Positions 1 to 7,544 of a DNA stretch of 64,000 nucleotides are shown here, in pieces. The translations under genes were made by a program, and so were the position numbers. The stretch's first letter is position 1; each line of letters starts with the position of its first letter. The stretch is from positions 89,600 to 153,599 of the forward strand of contig JAYRSJ010000009.1 in the NCBI GenBank assembly GCA_041920215.1. Direction: 5' to 3'. The notes beneath the pieces were generated by a model that was given only the letters and a program-made list of their open reading frames with translations, searched no databases and was not told the origin of the DNA. Origin of the DNA: JAYRSJ01 sp041920215 (lineage in GTDB: Bacteria; Pseudomonadota; Gammaproteobacteria; Burkholderiales; Burkholderiaceae_C).

Positions 1-1328
1 CCCTGGGCCGAGGCGTGGATGGCCATGCCCTCGACATCGGCCTGCAGGGCCTCGCCCAGCGCAATCGCCAGCACCGGCTCGCCGGCCTCTCGGTCCAGCG
101 CCACGCGCCAGATGCCGCGCTTCTCCTCGCCGACGAAGAGCTGTTGCCGGGCTTCATCCACCACGCAGCCCTCGGGCTGGCTGGGCAGACGGAATTCGCG
201 CAGCAGCGCGGCGCGCCAGCCGCCGCTGCGCTCATCGCGCTGCAGCCGCAGCTGGCGCACGCGGCCGTCCTTGTCATTGGCAAAGGCGTCCAGCCCGCCG
301 TCGGCATTGCGGCCCACGCACAGGCCGTAGATGTCGTCCAGCCCGGTGGGCAGGCGGGCCAGCTCGCGCACGCGGCCATCCTGCGGCGCGACTCCGAACA
401 GCAGCAGCGCGTTTTCGTCGCGCTGCGTGGCCACGGCCAGGTCGAGACGCTGGCGGCCATAGCGCAGGCCCTGGCGCAGGTCCACATTGTTGATGCGGCC
501 CACCGGCAGGAACTGGCGCTCGCGCCCCTGCAGATCGTAGACGGCCAGGCCGCGCTTCTTGTCGGTGCCCAGCACCCGGCTGCGCGCGCCCTGGCGCGGA
601 TGCACCCAGATGGCCGGATCATCGGCCGCATCGCCCTGGGCGCGCACCGGCTGGGTTTGCGCGCTGGGCAGCACGATGGCCGCTGCAGGCGTGGCGGCCG
701 CTGCCAGCGGGTGCGCCGCCAGCCACTGGTGCAGGCGCTGCACCAGGGCTTTTTCATCGGACTGCGGATCGGCCAGCAGCAGTTGGCGGCCCTCGCGCTC
801 GGCATCGGCCGCATAGGCCCACAGACCCACGCCGGGCTCGGCGATATAGAGCTGCGCCTCGGCATCACGCACCAGGCAGGCGCTGGGCGCGTGGGGGCTG
901 GCCAGGCGGCGCAGGGGGCGGGCCTGCGCGCCGTGCAGCAGCCACTGCTCGCTCAAGCCGTCCTCGCCGAGCAGAAAGACCTGCAGCAGGCCTTGCGCAT
1001 CGCGGTACAGGCACAGCTGTTCCACCGCGAAGCCGGGCCCGGGCCAGCGGGCCAGCTCGCGCAGGCGCTGGCCCTGGGCCTGCAGCAGCTGCAGGCGGCC
1101 GCTGTCGGCATCCTGCACCAGGGCCAGCGGCCCTTGGCCGTCGGTGCCGGGGCGCTGGTCCCAGCGCTTGATGCGCAGCGCGAGGCGATCGCGCAGCGCG
1201 CCGCCGGCGTCGCGCAGCTCCAGGCCCTGCTTGCCCAGACTCAGACTCTGGGCCTGGACGCCGCCCCAGGCCAGCATCAGGGCGGCCGCGGCTGCGGCCA
1301 GCGGGCATCGGATCCATTGCGTCATCAT
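1..1328 (-). CDS. beta-propeller phytase (3-phytase), dual-domain, C-terminus off the window edge
   Basis: Predicted secreted enzyme releasing phosphate from phytate in the periplasm or outside. About 442 residues are visible. A signal peptide ends near residue 26 (AWGGVQA-Q). Residues 28-215 form a degenerate first propeller. The canonical domain starts near residue 236 with DDPAIWVHP, followed by GTDKKRGLAVYDLQG, QPEGCVV, LFVGEEKRGIWR and DVEGMAIH, which are the Ca/phosphate-binding signatures of the family (PF02333). An incomplete N-terminal domain before a complete one is known for dual-domain beta-propeller phytases. The start ATG overlaps the stop of the upstream TonB receptor (TGATG), so the two are translationally coupled. 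The stop codon lies outside the window. The family call is secure; substrate preference is inferred. Confidence 0.88.
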   Translation of the reverse strand, partial: MMTQWIRCPLAAAAAALMLAWGGVQAQSLSLGKQGLELRDAGGALRDRLALRIKRWDQRPGTDGQGPLALVQDADSGRLQLLQAQGQRLRELARWPGPGFAVEQLCLYRDAQGLLQVFLLGEDGLSEQWLLHGAQARPLRRLASPHAPSACLVRDAEAQLYIAEPGVGLWAYAADAEREGRQLLLADPQSDEKALVQRLHQWLAAHPLAAAATPAAAIVLPSAQTQPVRAQGDAADDPAIWVHPRQGARSRVLGTDKKRGLAVYDLQGRERQFLPVGRINNVDLRQGLRYGRQRLDLAVATQRDENALLLFGVAPQDGRVRELARLPTGLDDIYGLCVGRNADGGLDAFANDKDGRVRQLRLQRDERSGGWRAALLREFRLPSQPEGCVVDEARQQLFVGEEKRGIWRVALDREAGEPVLAIALGEALQADVEGMAIHASAQ

Positions 1329-3832
1329 CAGAACACCACCGCCTTCAGGCCGATCTTGAAGCTGCGACCGTATTGTTCGTACTGGGCATTGCGCGCCTTG
1401 TCGCCCTGGTAGACGTAGTAGCGCTCATTGCTCAGATTCAGGGCCTCGAAGCTCAGTTCCACACGCGGGCCGAGCTGGTAGCGCAGTGCGAAGTCCAGCT
1501 GCTGCTGGCGGTCCACCTGCAGGTCGCGGGCGGCATCGAACACGCTGCCCACCTCCAGCAGATAGGGCGATTTTTGGTTCAGCGCCAGGCGGGTACTGAG
1601 GCCCTGGCCCTCCCAGCCGAGGCTGAGGTTGAAGCTACGGTCCGACTGGCTGGGCAGCGCGATCTCGCGCGATTTCCATACGCCGCCGTCGTGACCGGCT
1701 ATGCGCGCCTTCGAGCTCACAAAGCTGGCATTGGCGCCGACGATCAGGCCGTTCCAGGGAGCGGGCAGCTGGCGCAGCTGCTGGCTGTAGGCCAGCTCCA
1801 GGCCGCGCACCCTGGCCTTGTCGCCGTTGGCATAGCTGTGCACCGCGCTGAAGTCCTCCCAGCCGGGCGTGCCGGCCAGATCGGTCTGGAACACGAAGTC
1901 CTTGATGTGCTTGTGGAACAGATAGGCCGATACCGCGCCCTCGCGCCCGTCGCGGCCCAGCGCGTGTTCGATGCCGATGTCCAGGTTGCGTGAGCGCAGC
2001 GGCTTGAGCAGCGGGTTGCCCAGCTCGGCCTCGTCGCCGTCGATCACGCGGCCCGGCGAGAGCTGGCCGAAGCTGGGGCGCAGCACCGAGTTCGTCAGCG
2101 CGGCACGCAGCTGGGTGCTCTTGCTGCCCAGGTCCTGGCGCAGCAGCAGGGTGGGCAGCCAGTGGCGGCTGCGGGTGTTGGCGCTGGTGGCGCTGACCAC
2201 ATCGTCCAGGGCGCCGAAGCCCTGGGCGCTGAAGCTGATGCGCTCGTAGCGCAGGCCGCCCAGCAGCTGCGTGCCGGCGTGCTGCCAGCGCAGCTGGGCA
2301 TAGCCGGCGTCCACGTCCTCCTGCAGCGCGAAGTCATTGGTGGCCGAGTCCACCGGGTCGCGGAACTTGGCGGGCTCAAGACCTGACACCAGGCGACGCA
2401 GCGCGTCGGCACTCAGTGCCGGGCCAAAGCTGCCCCAGGCATAGTCCACCGCGCCGCCAGCGAGGAACTGGTCCATCGCCAGCGCTCCTTTGGCGATGCC
2501 GGCCTTGGTGAGATTCTTGGCGCTGTAGGCGATGGTCTCCTGCTCATTGCGCTTGTCTCGGCGTGTGACTTTCAGGCCGGTTTCGAGCTCCAGCTCGGCG
2601 CCACCCGCCAGCTCGAACTCGCGCTGCAGGTCCAGCCTGGCATGGTGCAGGCGGTCGCTGGCCTTGGAGTCTTCGATCTTGAACTTGTCCAGCGCGTAGC
2701 CGCTGGCGGCCGCCAGGCCGGCCGGGCCGAGCAGTTGCGGACGCTGCGTGCCGCTGAAGCCCACGCCATCGAAGCTGTTCTTGAAGGCTGACGAGGCCAG
2801 TGCATTCGGCTTGCCCTCGCTGGCGCGGCCCTGGCCGGCTTCGGCGTTGAGCTGCCAGCTGCTCAGCACGAGCTTGCTGCCCAGCACGATCGAGTTGCTG
2901 CGGTTGTTCTCGTCGCGCGACTTGAGGCCGCGCAGCACGGTGGCCTTGCCCAGCGTGCCGCTGGCCTGCGCATCGTCGAACTCGACCGCCAGCGACTGGC
3001 GGGTCTCGCTGTCATCGAACTGGCTGGCAAAGCCGCGCAGGTAGTAGTGCTGGCCTTGTACGGGCTTGTAGTCGAGGTTGATCGCAGCACCCAGGCGTTC
3101 GCGCAGGATTTCATAGCGGCGCAGCTCGAACTCCTCCAGCTTGTCGCCATCCCAGGCACCGCCGGTCTCGACGTTGTCGCTGGCGAAGCGGCGCTGGTCG
3201 GCCGACAGCGCCAGCGCCACGCCCAGCGTGTTGCCCATGAAGCGGTCGGCAAAGGTCAGCGCGCCGCGGGGTCGGGTCTTGCCGGCATTGGCATCCTGGT
3301 TGGCGCCCAGCTCGACGCTGAACAGCCGGCCCGGCAGATCGAAGGCCGAGAGCGTGTTCACCGCCACGCTGCCGCCTATGGAGTTGGCATCGTCGGCCGG
3401 GGTCAGCGTCTTCGTCACCACCAGCGAGCGGATCAGGCCGGCCGGCACCAGGTCCAGGCCCGGTGCGCGGCGGTCGGCCTCGGAGGCCGGCACGCCAGCG
3501 CCGTTGATGGTGACGGCGTTGTAGTCGGGGCCCAGGCCGCGCACCCGTATGAAGCGGCCCTCGCCCTGGTCGCGCTCGACCGAGACCCCCGGCAGCCGCG
3601 CCAGCGCCTCGGCGGCATTGTTGTCGGGCAGAGCGCCGATCGCGTCGGCATGCACGACGCTGAGCACGCCCAGCGCGGCACGCTGTTTGTCCAGCGCGCT
3701 GCGCAGACTGGCGCCCTGGCCGTTCAGCGTCACCCGCTCCAGCGTGGTGATGGGGGCCTGGGCTTGGGCCGGGCTGGCGAAGGCGCTGGCCAGGGCCAGG
3801 GCCAGCAGATGGGGGCGGTGCGAGCGTGTCAT
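1328..3832 (-). CDS. TonB-dependent receptor, phytase-associated
   Basis: Outer-membrane active transporter of 834 aa. The start is the ATG at 3832, which gives a clean signal peptide (MTRSHRPHLLALALASAFASPAQAQ); the frame stays open upstream to about 4507 but without signal-peptide character. After a short TonB-box-like segment (LERVTLNG) comes a plug domain (about residues 45-160: ALARLPGVSVERD, IRVRGLGPDYNAVTINGA, SIGGSVAVNT) and then a 22-strand barrel ending in an aromatic residue (KAVVF), as usual for Omp85-inserted proteins. It belongs to the Xanthomonas/Caulobacter-type TonB receptors. Coupling by stop/start overlap to the phytase gene suggests that it imports phytate or its hydrolysis products; that substrate is an inference. 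Confidence 0.9.
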   Translation of the reverse strand: MTRSHRPHLLALALASAFASPAQAQAPITTLERVTLNGQGASLRSALDKQRAALGVLSVVHADAIGALPDNNAAEALARLPGVSVERDQGEGRFIRVRGLGPDYNAVTINGAGVPASEADRRAPGLDLVPAGLIRSLVVTKTLTPADDANSIGGSVAVNTLSAFDLPGRLFSVELGANQDANAGKTRPRGALTFADRFMGNTLGVALALSADQRRFASDNVETGGAWDGDKLEEFELRRYEILRERLGAAINLDYKPVQGQHYYLRGFASQFDDSETRQSLAVEFDDAQASGTLGKATVLRGLKSRDENNRSNSIVLGSKLVLSSWQLNAEAGQGRASEGKPNALASSAFKNSFDGVGFSGTQRPQLLGPAGLAAASGYALDKFKIEDSKASDRLHHARLDLQREFELAGGAELELETGLKVTRRDKRNEQETIAYSAKNLTKAGIAKGALAMDQFLAGGAVDYAWGSFGPALSADALRRLVSGLEPAKFRDPVDSATNDFALQEDVDAGYAQLRWQHAGTQLLGGLRYERISFSAQGFGALDDVVSATSANTRSRHWLPTLLLRQDLGSKSTQLRAALTNSVLRPSFGQLSPGRVIDGDEAELGNPLLKPLRSRNLDIGIEHALGRDGREGAVSAYLFHKHIKDFVFQTDLAGTPGWEDFSAVHSYANGDKARVRGLELAYSQQLRQLPAPWNGLIVGANASFVSSKARIAGHDGGVWKSREIALPSQSDRSFNLSLGWEGQGLSTRLALNQKSPYLLEVGSVFDAARDLQVDRQQQLDFALRYQLGPRVELSFEALNLSNERYYVYQGDKARNAQYEQYGRSFKIGLKAVVF

Positions 3833-4021
3833 GTGCCGGGATTGCGGAAGTAGGAATGGCTGCGCACTGTGGGCAGGCGGCATGGCGCTGCCGTGACAGC
3901 GTGGCGCCGCGCCACCGGGGCGGCGCCAAGAGCGCGCCGCCGCGCCCGCGCTGAGCTGATCCGACCCCCTGGGCGCAGCACCGGGCGGGCTGTCACACAG
4001 CCGGCCTAGCATCGGGCGCCC

Positions 4022-4945
4022 ATGACGATGAGCTTTCTTGCCGCGCTGCGCGCCCGGCCTGCCGGGCGCCTGCCCCAGGCGCAGGTGCTGGGCCTGCGCC
4101 ATTTCGGCCATGGCTTGGCCGTGCTGGCGGTGGCCCTGCTGGCCCTTTATGCGCAACAGGGTGCGCCGCGGCCGCTGGCCCAGTGGCGCTGGATGGACCT
4201 GGCCGGCGAGGGCGGCATGGCGCTGATGCTGGCGGTGTGGCTGGTCTATCTGCGCGCCAGCCGGCCGGCCGGCCGGGTCACCGATCTGCTCTGCCTGGGC
4301 CTGGCCGGCATGCTGCTGGGTGCCTGGGTGGACACGCTGGACGAGTTCTGGCGGCTGGACAAGGCCCTGCTGTGGGACAACTGGCTGGAGTCGGCGCTGA
4401 CGCCGCTGGGCATGGGCCTGCTGACCTGGGGCCTGCACCAGTGGCGCCAGGAACAGCTGGTGTTGAACGCACAGCTGGGCCAGCGCGAGCGCCTGTTCCG
4501 CGATCACCGCGCGGTCGACGGGCTGACCCAGCTGGGCGATGCGCTCTATATGAGCCGCCAGCTGGCGCTGGAGCGCGCCGCCGGTCGCCCGGGCCTGCTG
4601 TTGATGCTGGGCCTGGAGGGCTACGAGGCCTTTGTGCGGCGCTGGGGCCTGGCCGAGGCCGACCGCCTGCTGCAGGCGGCTGCCCAGCTGCTGCTGCTGC
4701 AGCTGCGCGGCGATGCCTTGCTGTGCCGCTATGCCGGCGCGCGCTTCGTGCTGCTGCTGCCGGGCGACGGCGCGCCCGATGCGGCCCAGGCCCTGCGCGC
4801 GGCGCTGGCGGCCTTCAGCTATCCGCTGCCCGATGGCAGCCGCCTCAGCCTGCCGGTGCAGCTGGCCTGCCTGCGGCTGGACCCGCAGCGTGCGCCGGGC
4901 GACGATCCCCTGCTGGCCCTGGCCCGGCAGTTCATCCAGCGCTAG
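4022..4945 (+). CDS. membrane protein with degenerate GGDEF domain
   Basis: A 307-aa protein. The N-terminal half has hydrophobic helices at about residues 30-45, 63-77, 88-103 and 126-138. The C-terminal half aligns by pattern with a diguanylate-cyclase domain: VDGLTQLGDALYM near residue 165 stands for the usual DxLTGLxNR, and YAGARF (residues 237-242) sits where GGDEF is expected. The catalytic glycine-glycine-acidic signature is lost (AGARF), so c-di-GMP synthesis is unlikely; a binding, sensing or scaffold role is more probable. A -10-like TAGCAT ends 9 nt before the ATG and no Shine-Dalgarno sequence is evident. The AraC regulator starts 7 nt after the stop, so the two are co-transcribed. 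Homology is by pattern only. Confidence 0.7.
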   Translation: MTMSFLAALRARPAGRLPQAQVLGLRHFGHGLAVLAVALLALYAQQGAPRPLAQWRWMDLAGEGGMALMLAVWLVYLRASRPAGRVTDLLCLGLAGMLLGAWVDTLDEFWRLDKALLWDNWLESALTPLGMGLLTWGLHQWRQEQLVLNAQLGQRERLFRDHRAVDGLTQLGDALYMSRQLALERAAGRPGLLLMLGLEGYEAFVRRWGLAEADRLLQAAAQLLLLQLRGDALLCRYAGARFVLLLPGDGAPDAAQALRAALAAFSYPLPDGSRLSLPVQLACLRLDPQRAPGDDPLLALARQFIQR

Positions 4946-4952
4946 GCCGGCG

Positions 4953-5963
4953 ATGCTGCCGCCCTACCAGATCGACAGCCCCTGCCTGGCCTGGGCCGAC
5001 CAGGGCGTGCTGCTGGCCGAGGTGGCGCGCAGCCGCGGGCTGGACTGGCCGCGCTGGGCGGCGCAGGCCGGGCTGGCCGTGCAGCCGGCCCCGCCTGCTT
5101 TCCTGAGCCCGCGCCAGCTGCTGGCCCTGCTGGCGCCGCTGCAGGCCCTGGGCAAGGACATGGCCTTCGTGATCGGCGGCCTGAGCCTGCCGGGGCATTA
5201 CGGCCTGGCCAGCCAGGCACTGCAGGAGGCCGGCAGCCTGGAGCAGGCGCTGCAGCTGCTGGCCGCGCATGGCGGACGGCTGAGCCCGCTGCTGGCGCCG
5301 CGCCTGCTGGTGGAGGGCGATGAGCTGATCCTCTACTGGGTGCCGGCCTGCGGGCTGACGCCATCGCTGCGCGGCTTCGTCGTCGATATGCAGATGGCGG
5401 CGGTGGCGGCGATGAGCCGCTGGCTGGGCGAGCCGGACGGCCAGGCCTGGTGTTACAGCTTCAACCGCACCCGGCCGCGCGATCTGGCCCCGCATATGGT
5501 GCATCTGGGCGGCAGCCTGGCCTTCGACTGCCAGGTGGACGCGCTGCGCCTGCCGCTGGCCCAGGCGCGCCGGCCCTGGCCGGCCGCGGCGCGCGGCAGC
5601 GGCCTGGCCGCCCAGGCGCTGGCCGCCGGCGCTGATGCGCAGGCCTGCCGCAGCGGCCTGCTGGCCGCGCTCTACCAGCATCTGCTGGCGGCGCTGCAGG
5701 CCGGGCAGGCGCCCAGCCTGGACGAGGCGGCCGCGGCCTTCGGCACCAGCCCGGCCACGCTGAAACGCCAGCTGGCCCTGGCCGGCAGCCACTACCAGGC
5801 CGAGCTGGACCAGGTGCGCGCGCATCTGGCGCTGTATCTGCTGAGCCTGCGCGGCCTGGGCAGCGAGGCGGTGGCGGCGCGGCTGGGCTTTCATGACCGT
5901 GCCAATTTCCGCCGCGCCTTCAAGCGCTGGACCGGCATCACGCCGGGCGCCCTGCCGGCCTGA
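4953..5963 (+). CDS. AraC family transcriptional regulator (OruR/ArgR-like)
   Basis: A 336-aa cytoplasmic DNA-binding protein. The ATG at 4953 was chosen because it lies 7 nt after the preceding stop and gives the expected start of the N-terminal effector-binding domain (Arabinose_bd type, about residues 10-195, including a typical GxxLPGHYGLASQAL segment). The C-terminal 95 residues are two helix-turn-helix units: SLDEAAAAFGTSPATLKRQL, then AVAARLGFHDRANFRRAFKRWTGITPG, the diagnostic AraC signature. Length and domain order match the OruR/MmsR-like class (about 330-345 aa). It forms a unit with the degenerate GGDEF protein. Its ligand and targets are unknown. Confidence 0.9.
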   Translation: MLPPYQIDSPCLAWADQGVLLAEVARSRGLDWPRWAAQAGLAVQPAPPAFLSPRQLLALLAPLQALGKDMAFVIGGLSLPGHYGLASQALQEAGSLEQALQLLAAHGGRLSPLLAPRLLVEGDELILYWVPACGLTPSLRGFVVDMQMAAVAAMSRWLGEPDGQAWCYSFNRTRPRDLAPHMVHLGGSLAFDCQVDALRLPLAQARRPWPAAARGSGLAAQALAAGADAQACRSGLLAALYQHLLAALQAGQAPSLDEAAAAFGTSPATLKRQLALAGSHYQAELDQVRAHLALYLLSLRGLGSEAVAARLGFHDRANFRRAFKRWTGITPGALPA

Positions 5964-5976
5964 GCGCCGGCCCGGC

Positions 5977-6738
5977 TCAGCCCGGCTGGCGCAGCCGGGC
6001 CAGCGCGGCCGTCACCTTGGCCAGCGCCGGCCGCAGTTCCTCCCAGGCCGCCGGCTCGAAGCCGGCCGGCTTGCGCAGCAGGCGGTGCCTGGCCCGCTGC
6101 AGCAGCAGGCCCTTGCAGGCGAAGACGATGGTGTTGCTGCAGTCCTCGTCGCCGACGATCAGCAGCTGGTCGGCGAAGGCGCGCGCAAGGCGGGCGATAT
6201 GCAGCTGCAGATCCTTGTGGCCGCTGTGCAGATTGACCACCAGCAGGCCGTTGGGCTGCAGCGCGTCGTGGCAGTCGTCGTAGAAGCGCTGGCTGCACAG
6301 GGCCGGCGGCTGGCCCTCGTAGTCGAAGCCGTCGACCATCAGCACATCGACGTTGTAGGGCGCGAAGCGCACCCAGTCGGCGCCGTCGCCGCACTGCACC
6401 GCAAAGCGCTGGTCGTCCGGCGGCACCTGGAAGGCCTCGCGCAGTGCGATCACATGCGGATTGATCTCCACCACCTTGATGCGGGTGGCGGGCAAATGCC
6501 GGTAGCAGAACTTGGCCAGCGAGCCGCCACCCAGGCCGATCATCGCCAGCGTGTCGGGTGCCGCATTGAACAGCACAAAGCCCATCATGGTGCGCGTATA
6601 GGCCAGGTCCAGCGCGCCGGGCCGCTCCAGCTGCATGCGGCTCTGGATCTCGCTGATGCTGAAGTGCAGGGCCCGGCTCGTCAGCGTTTCATGGACGAAG
6701 GGTTTGACATGCTGCTGGGCGTCGGCGGTATCGGGCAT
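5977..6738 (-). CDS. spermidine-synthase-like SAM/dcSAM-binding protein
   Basis: A 253-aa cytoplasmic Rossmann-fold protein. Motif I is IGLGGGSLAKF (near residue 67), followed by KVVEINPHVI (acidic residue contacting the nucleoside), CGDGADWV and VDGFDYEG, the order seen in spermidine synthase and related methyltransferases. The catalytic Asp region of true polyamine synthases (D-S-SDP) is replaced by MVDGFDYEG, so aminopropyl transfer is doubtful. It is 35-45 residues shorter than SpeE. It is convergent with the AraC gene (13 nt between stops) and divergent from the small regulator at 6827. The physiological substrate is not known. Confidence 0.75.
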   Translation of the reverse strand: MPDTADAQQHVKPFVHETLTSRALHFSISEIQSRMQLERPGALDLAYTRTMMGFVLFNAAPDTLAMIGLGGGSLAKFCYRHLPATRIKVVEINPHVIALREAFQVPPDDQRFAVQCGDGADWVRFAPYNVDVLMVDGFDYEGQPPALCSQRFYDDCHDALQPNGLLVVNLHSGHKDLQLHIARLARAFADQLLIVGDEDCSNTIVFACKGLLLQRARHRLLRKPAGFEPAAWEELRPALAKVTAALARLRQPG

Positions 6739-6799
6739 GGGAGGGTCGGGCAGGGCGGGGGGTAGGCTAATGTAATGTGAGTTTCATGAGGCTGCAATT

Positions 6800-6820
6800 A
6801 TCATGTGATTAACATATGAT
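6800..6820. promoter_or_regulatory. imperfect 21-bp palindrome, probable operator of the small regulator
   Basis: ATCATGTGATTAACATATGA(T) reads almost the same on both strands (16 of 21 positions) and is strikingly AT-rich against its surroundings. It ends 6 bp before the ATG at 6827, where a core promoter or start site would lie. Ribbon-helix-helix proteins normally bind such elements, so autoregulation is the simplest reading. This is an inference. Confidence 0.5.
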
Positions 6821-6826
6821 CGGCCC

Positions 6827-7015
6827 ATGGAACAGAAAACCGCCCGCCTGACGGTCTTGATCGACCCGGCCAAGAAGAAGGCCTTCGAGAGCCTGTGCGC
6901 CCAGCAGGACCAGACCCCCTCCCAGGTGGTGCGGCGCCTGATACGCGACTATCTGGCCGCCCATGGCCAGGGTTTCACGCCGGGCGGTGCGGCGGACGAG
7001 CGGCCTAGTTCCTAG
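6827..7015 (+). CDS. small ribbon-helix-helix (CopG/Arc-type) DNA-binding protein
   Basis: A 62-aa protein. Residues 6-12 (ARLTVLI) form the N-terminal beta strand that would enter the DNA major groove as a dimer. Two helices follow: residues 13-25 (DPAKKKAFESLCA) and 31-45 (PSQVVRRLIRDYLAA). Residues 50-62 look disordered. No antitoxin-partner toxin gene follows: the next gene is convergent and overlaps its 3' end by 11 bp. A palindrome directly upstream suggests it represses itself and perhaps the divergent spermidine-synthase-like gene. There is no Shine-Dalgarno sequence in the 6 nt between palindrome and ATG, so translation may be leaderless. Confidence 0.75.
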   Translation: MEQKTARLTVLIDPAKKKAFESLCAQQDQTPSQVVRRLIRDYLAAHGQGFTPGGAADERPSS

Positions 7016-7544
7016 CCCACCAGCGCGCCAGCGTCGCCGCATCCGGCGCGCCCTGTACCAGCTCGGGCGGCTGGCCGGGGGTCAGCCACACCACCAGGGG
7101 CACGAGGCCGCGCCAGCGCGGGTCGACCGCATGGCGTATCGCCGCGGCCTGGCCCTCAAAGCCCAGCAGGCGGTCGGCGCCGCCATGCCGGGCATGGTGG
7201 CCATGGCCGGGCTGTGCCAGCTCCTCGGGGCTCAGGTCGCTGAAGACCAGCAGCAGCGGCGTTTGGCTGCGCCGGCGCCGCGCATCGTCGGCCAGCTGCT
7301 TGAGCACGCCGGGGCAGACTGCGCACCAGCTGGCGCTGAACATCAGCAGCTGCGGCCGGCCCTCGCGCTCGACCTGCTGGCGCAGCTGCTGCCAGGTGGC
7401 GGCGTCGAAGGGCTCGGGAGCCGGGGCCTGGGGCGCTGCGCCGGTCGCTAGCGGCAGGGCCATGGCAGCGCTTAAGACGCTGAACAGCAGCGCCAGCATG
7501 AAAGCCCGGCGCGCGGGTCGCTGCGGGGTTTCAAAGTTCGACAA
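7005..7544 (-). CDS. thioredoxin-like protein of the copper cluster
   Basis: Predicted periplasmic or membrane-anchored thiol protein, 179 aa from the TTG at 7544. That start sits 6 nt after AAGGAG and overlaps the end of the upstream gene; an internal ATG (residue 16) is the alternative. A signal/anchor helix covers residues 14-32. Residues 65-80 (LLMFSASWCAVCPGV) carry the thioredoxin-fold CxxC pair, C74 and C77. The expected cis-proline region may be LVPLVVWL. A His-rich loop, GHGHHARHGG (residues 113-122), is unusual for thioredoxins and could bind metal. As last gene of the copper-type operon it may keep cysteines of the sialidase-like protein reduced. Function is inferred from context. 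Confidence 0.72.
   Translation of the reverse strand: MSNFETPQRPARRAFMLALLFSVLSAAMALPLATGAAPQAPAPEPFDAATWQQLRQQVEREGRPQLLMFSASWCAVCPGVLKQLADDARRRRSQTPLLLVFSDLSPEELAQPGHGHHARHGGADRLLGFEGQAAAIRHAVDPRWRGLVPLVVWLTPGQPPELVQGAPDAATLARWWARN

Noticed and set aside
3890..4005. Pho-box-like CTGTCAC half-sites near the phytase-linked receptor
   Set aside because: CTGTCAC occurs near 3900 (minus) and 3990 (plus), but without the tandem 11-bp-spaced repeat needed for PhoB binding.
3833..4507. Upstream extension of the first TonB receptor to 4507
   Set aside because: The extension has no homology, overlaps the GGDEF gene antisense, and the signal peptide begins at 3832.
6827..7544. Toxin-antitoxin pair formed by the RHH protein and its neighbour
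   Set aside because: The neighbour is convergent, exported and thioredoxin-like, and belongs to the copper operon.
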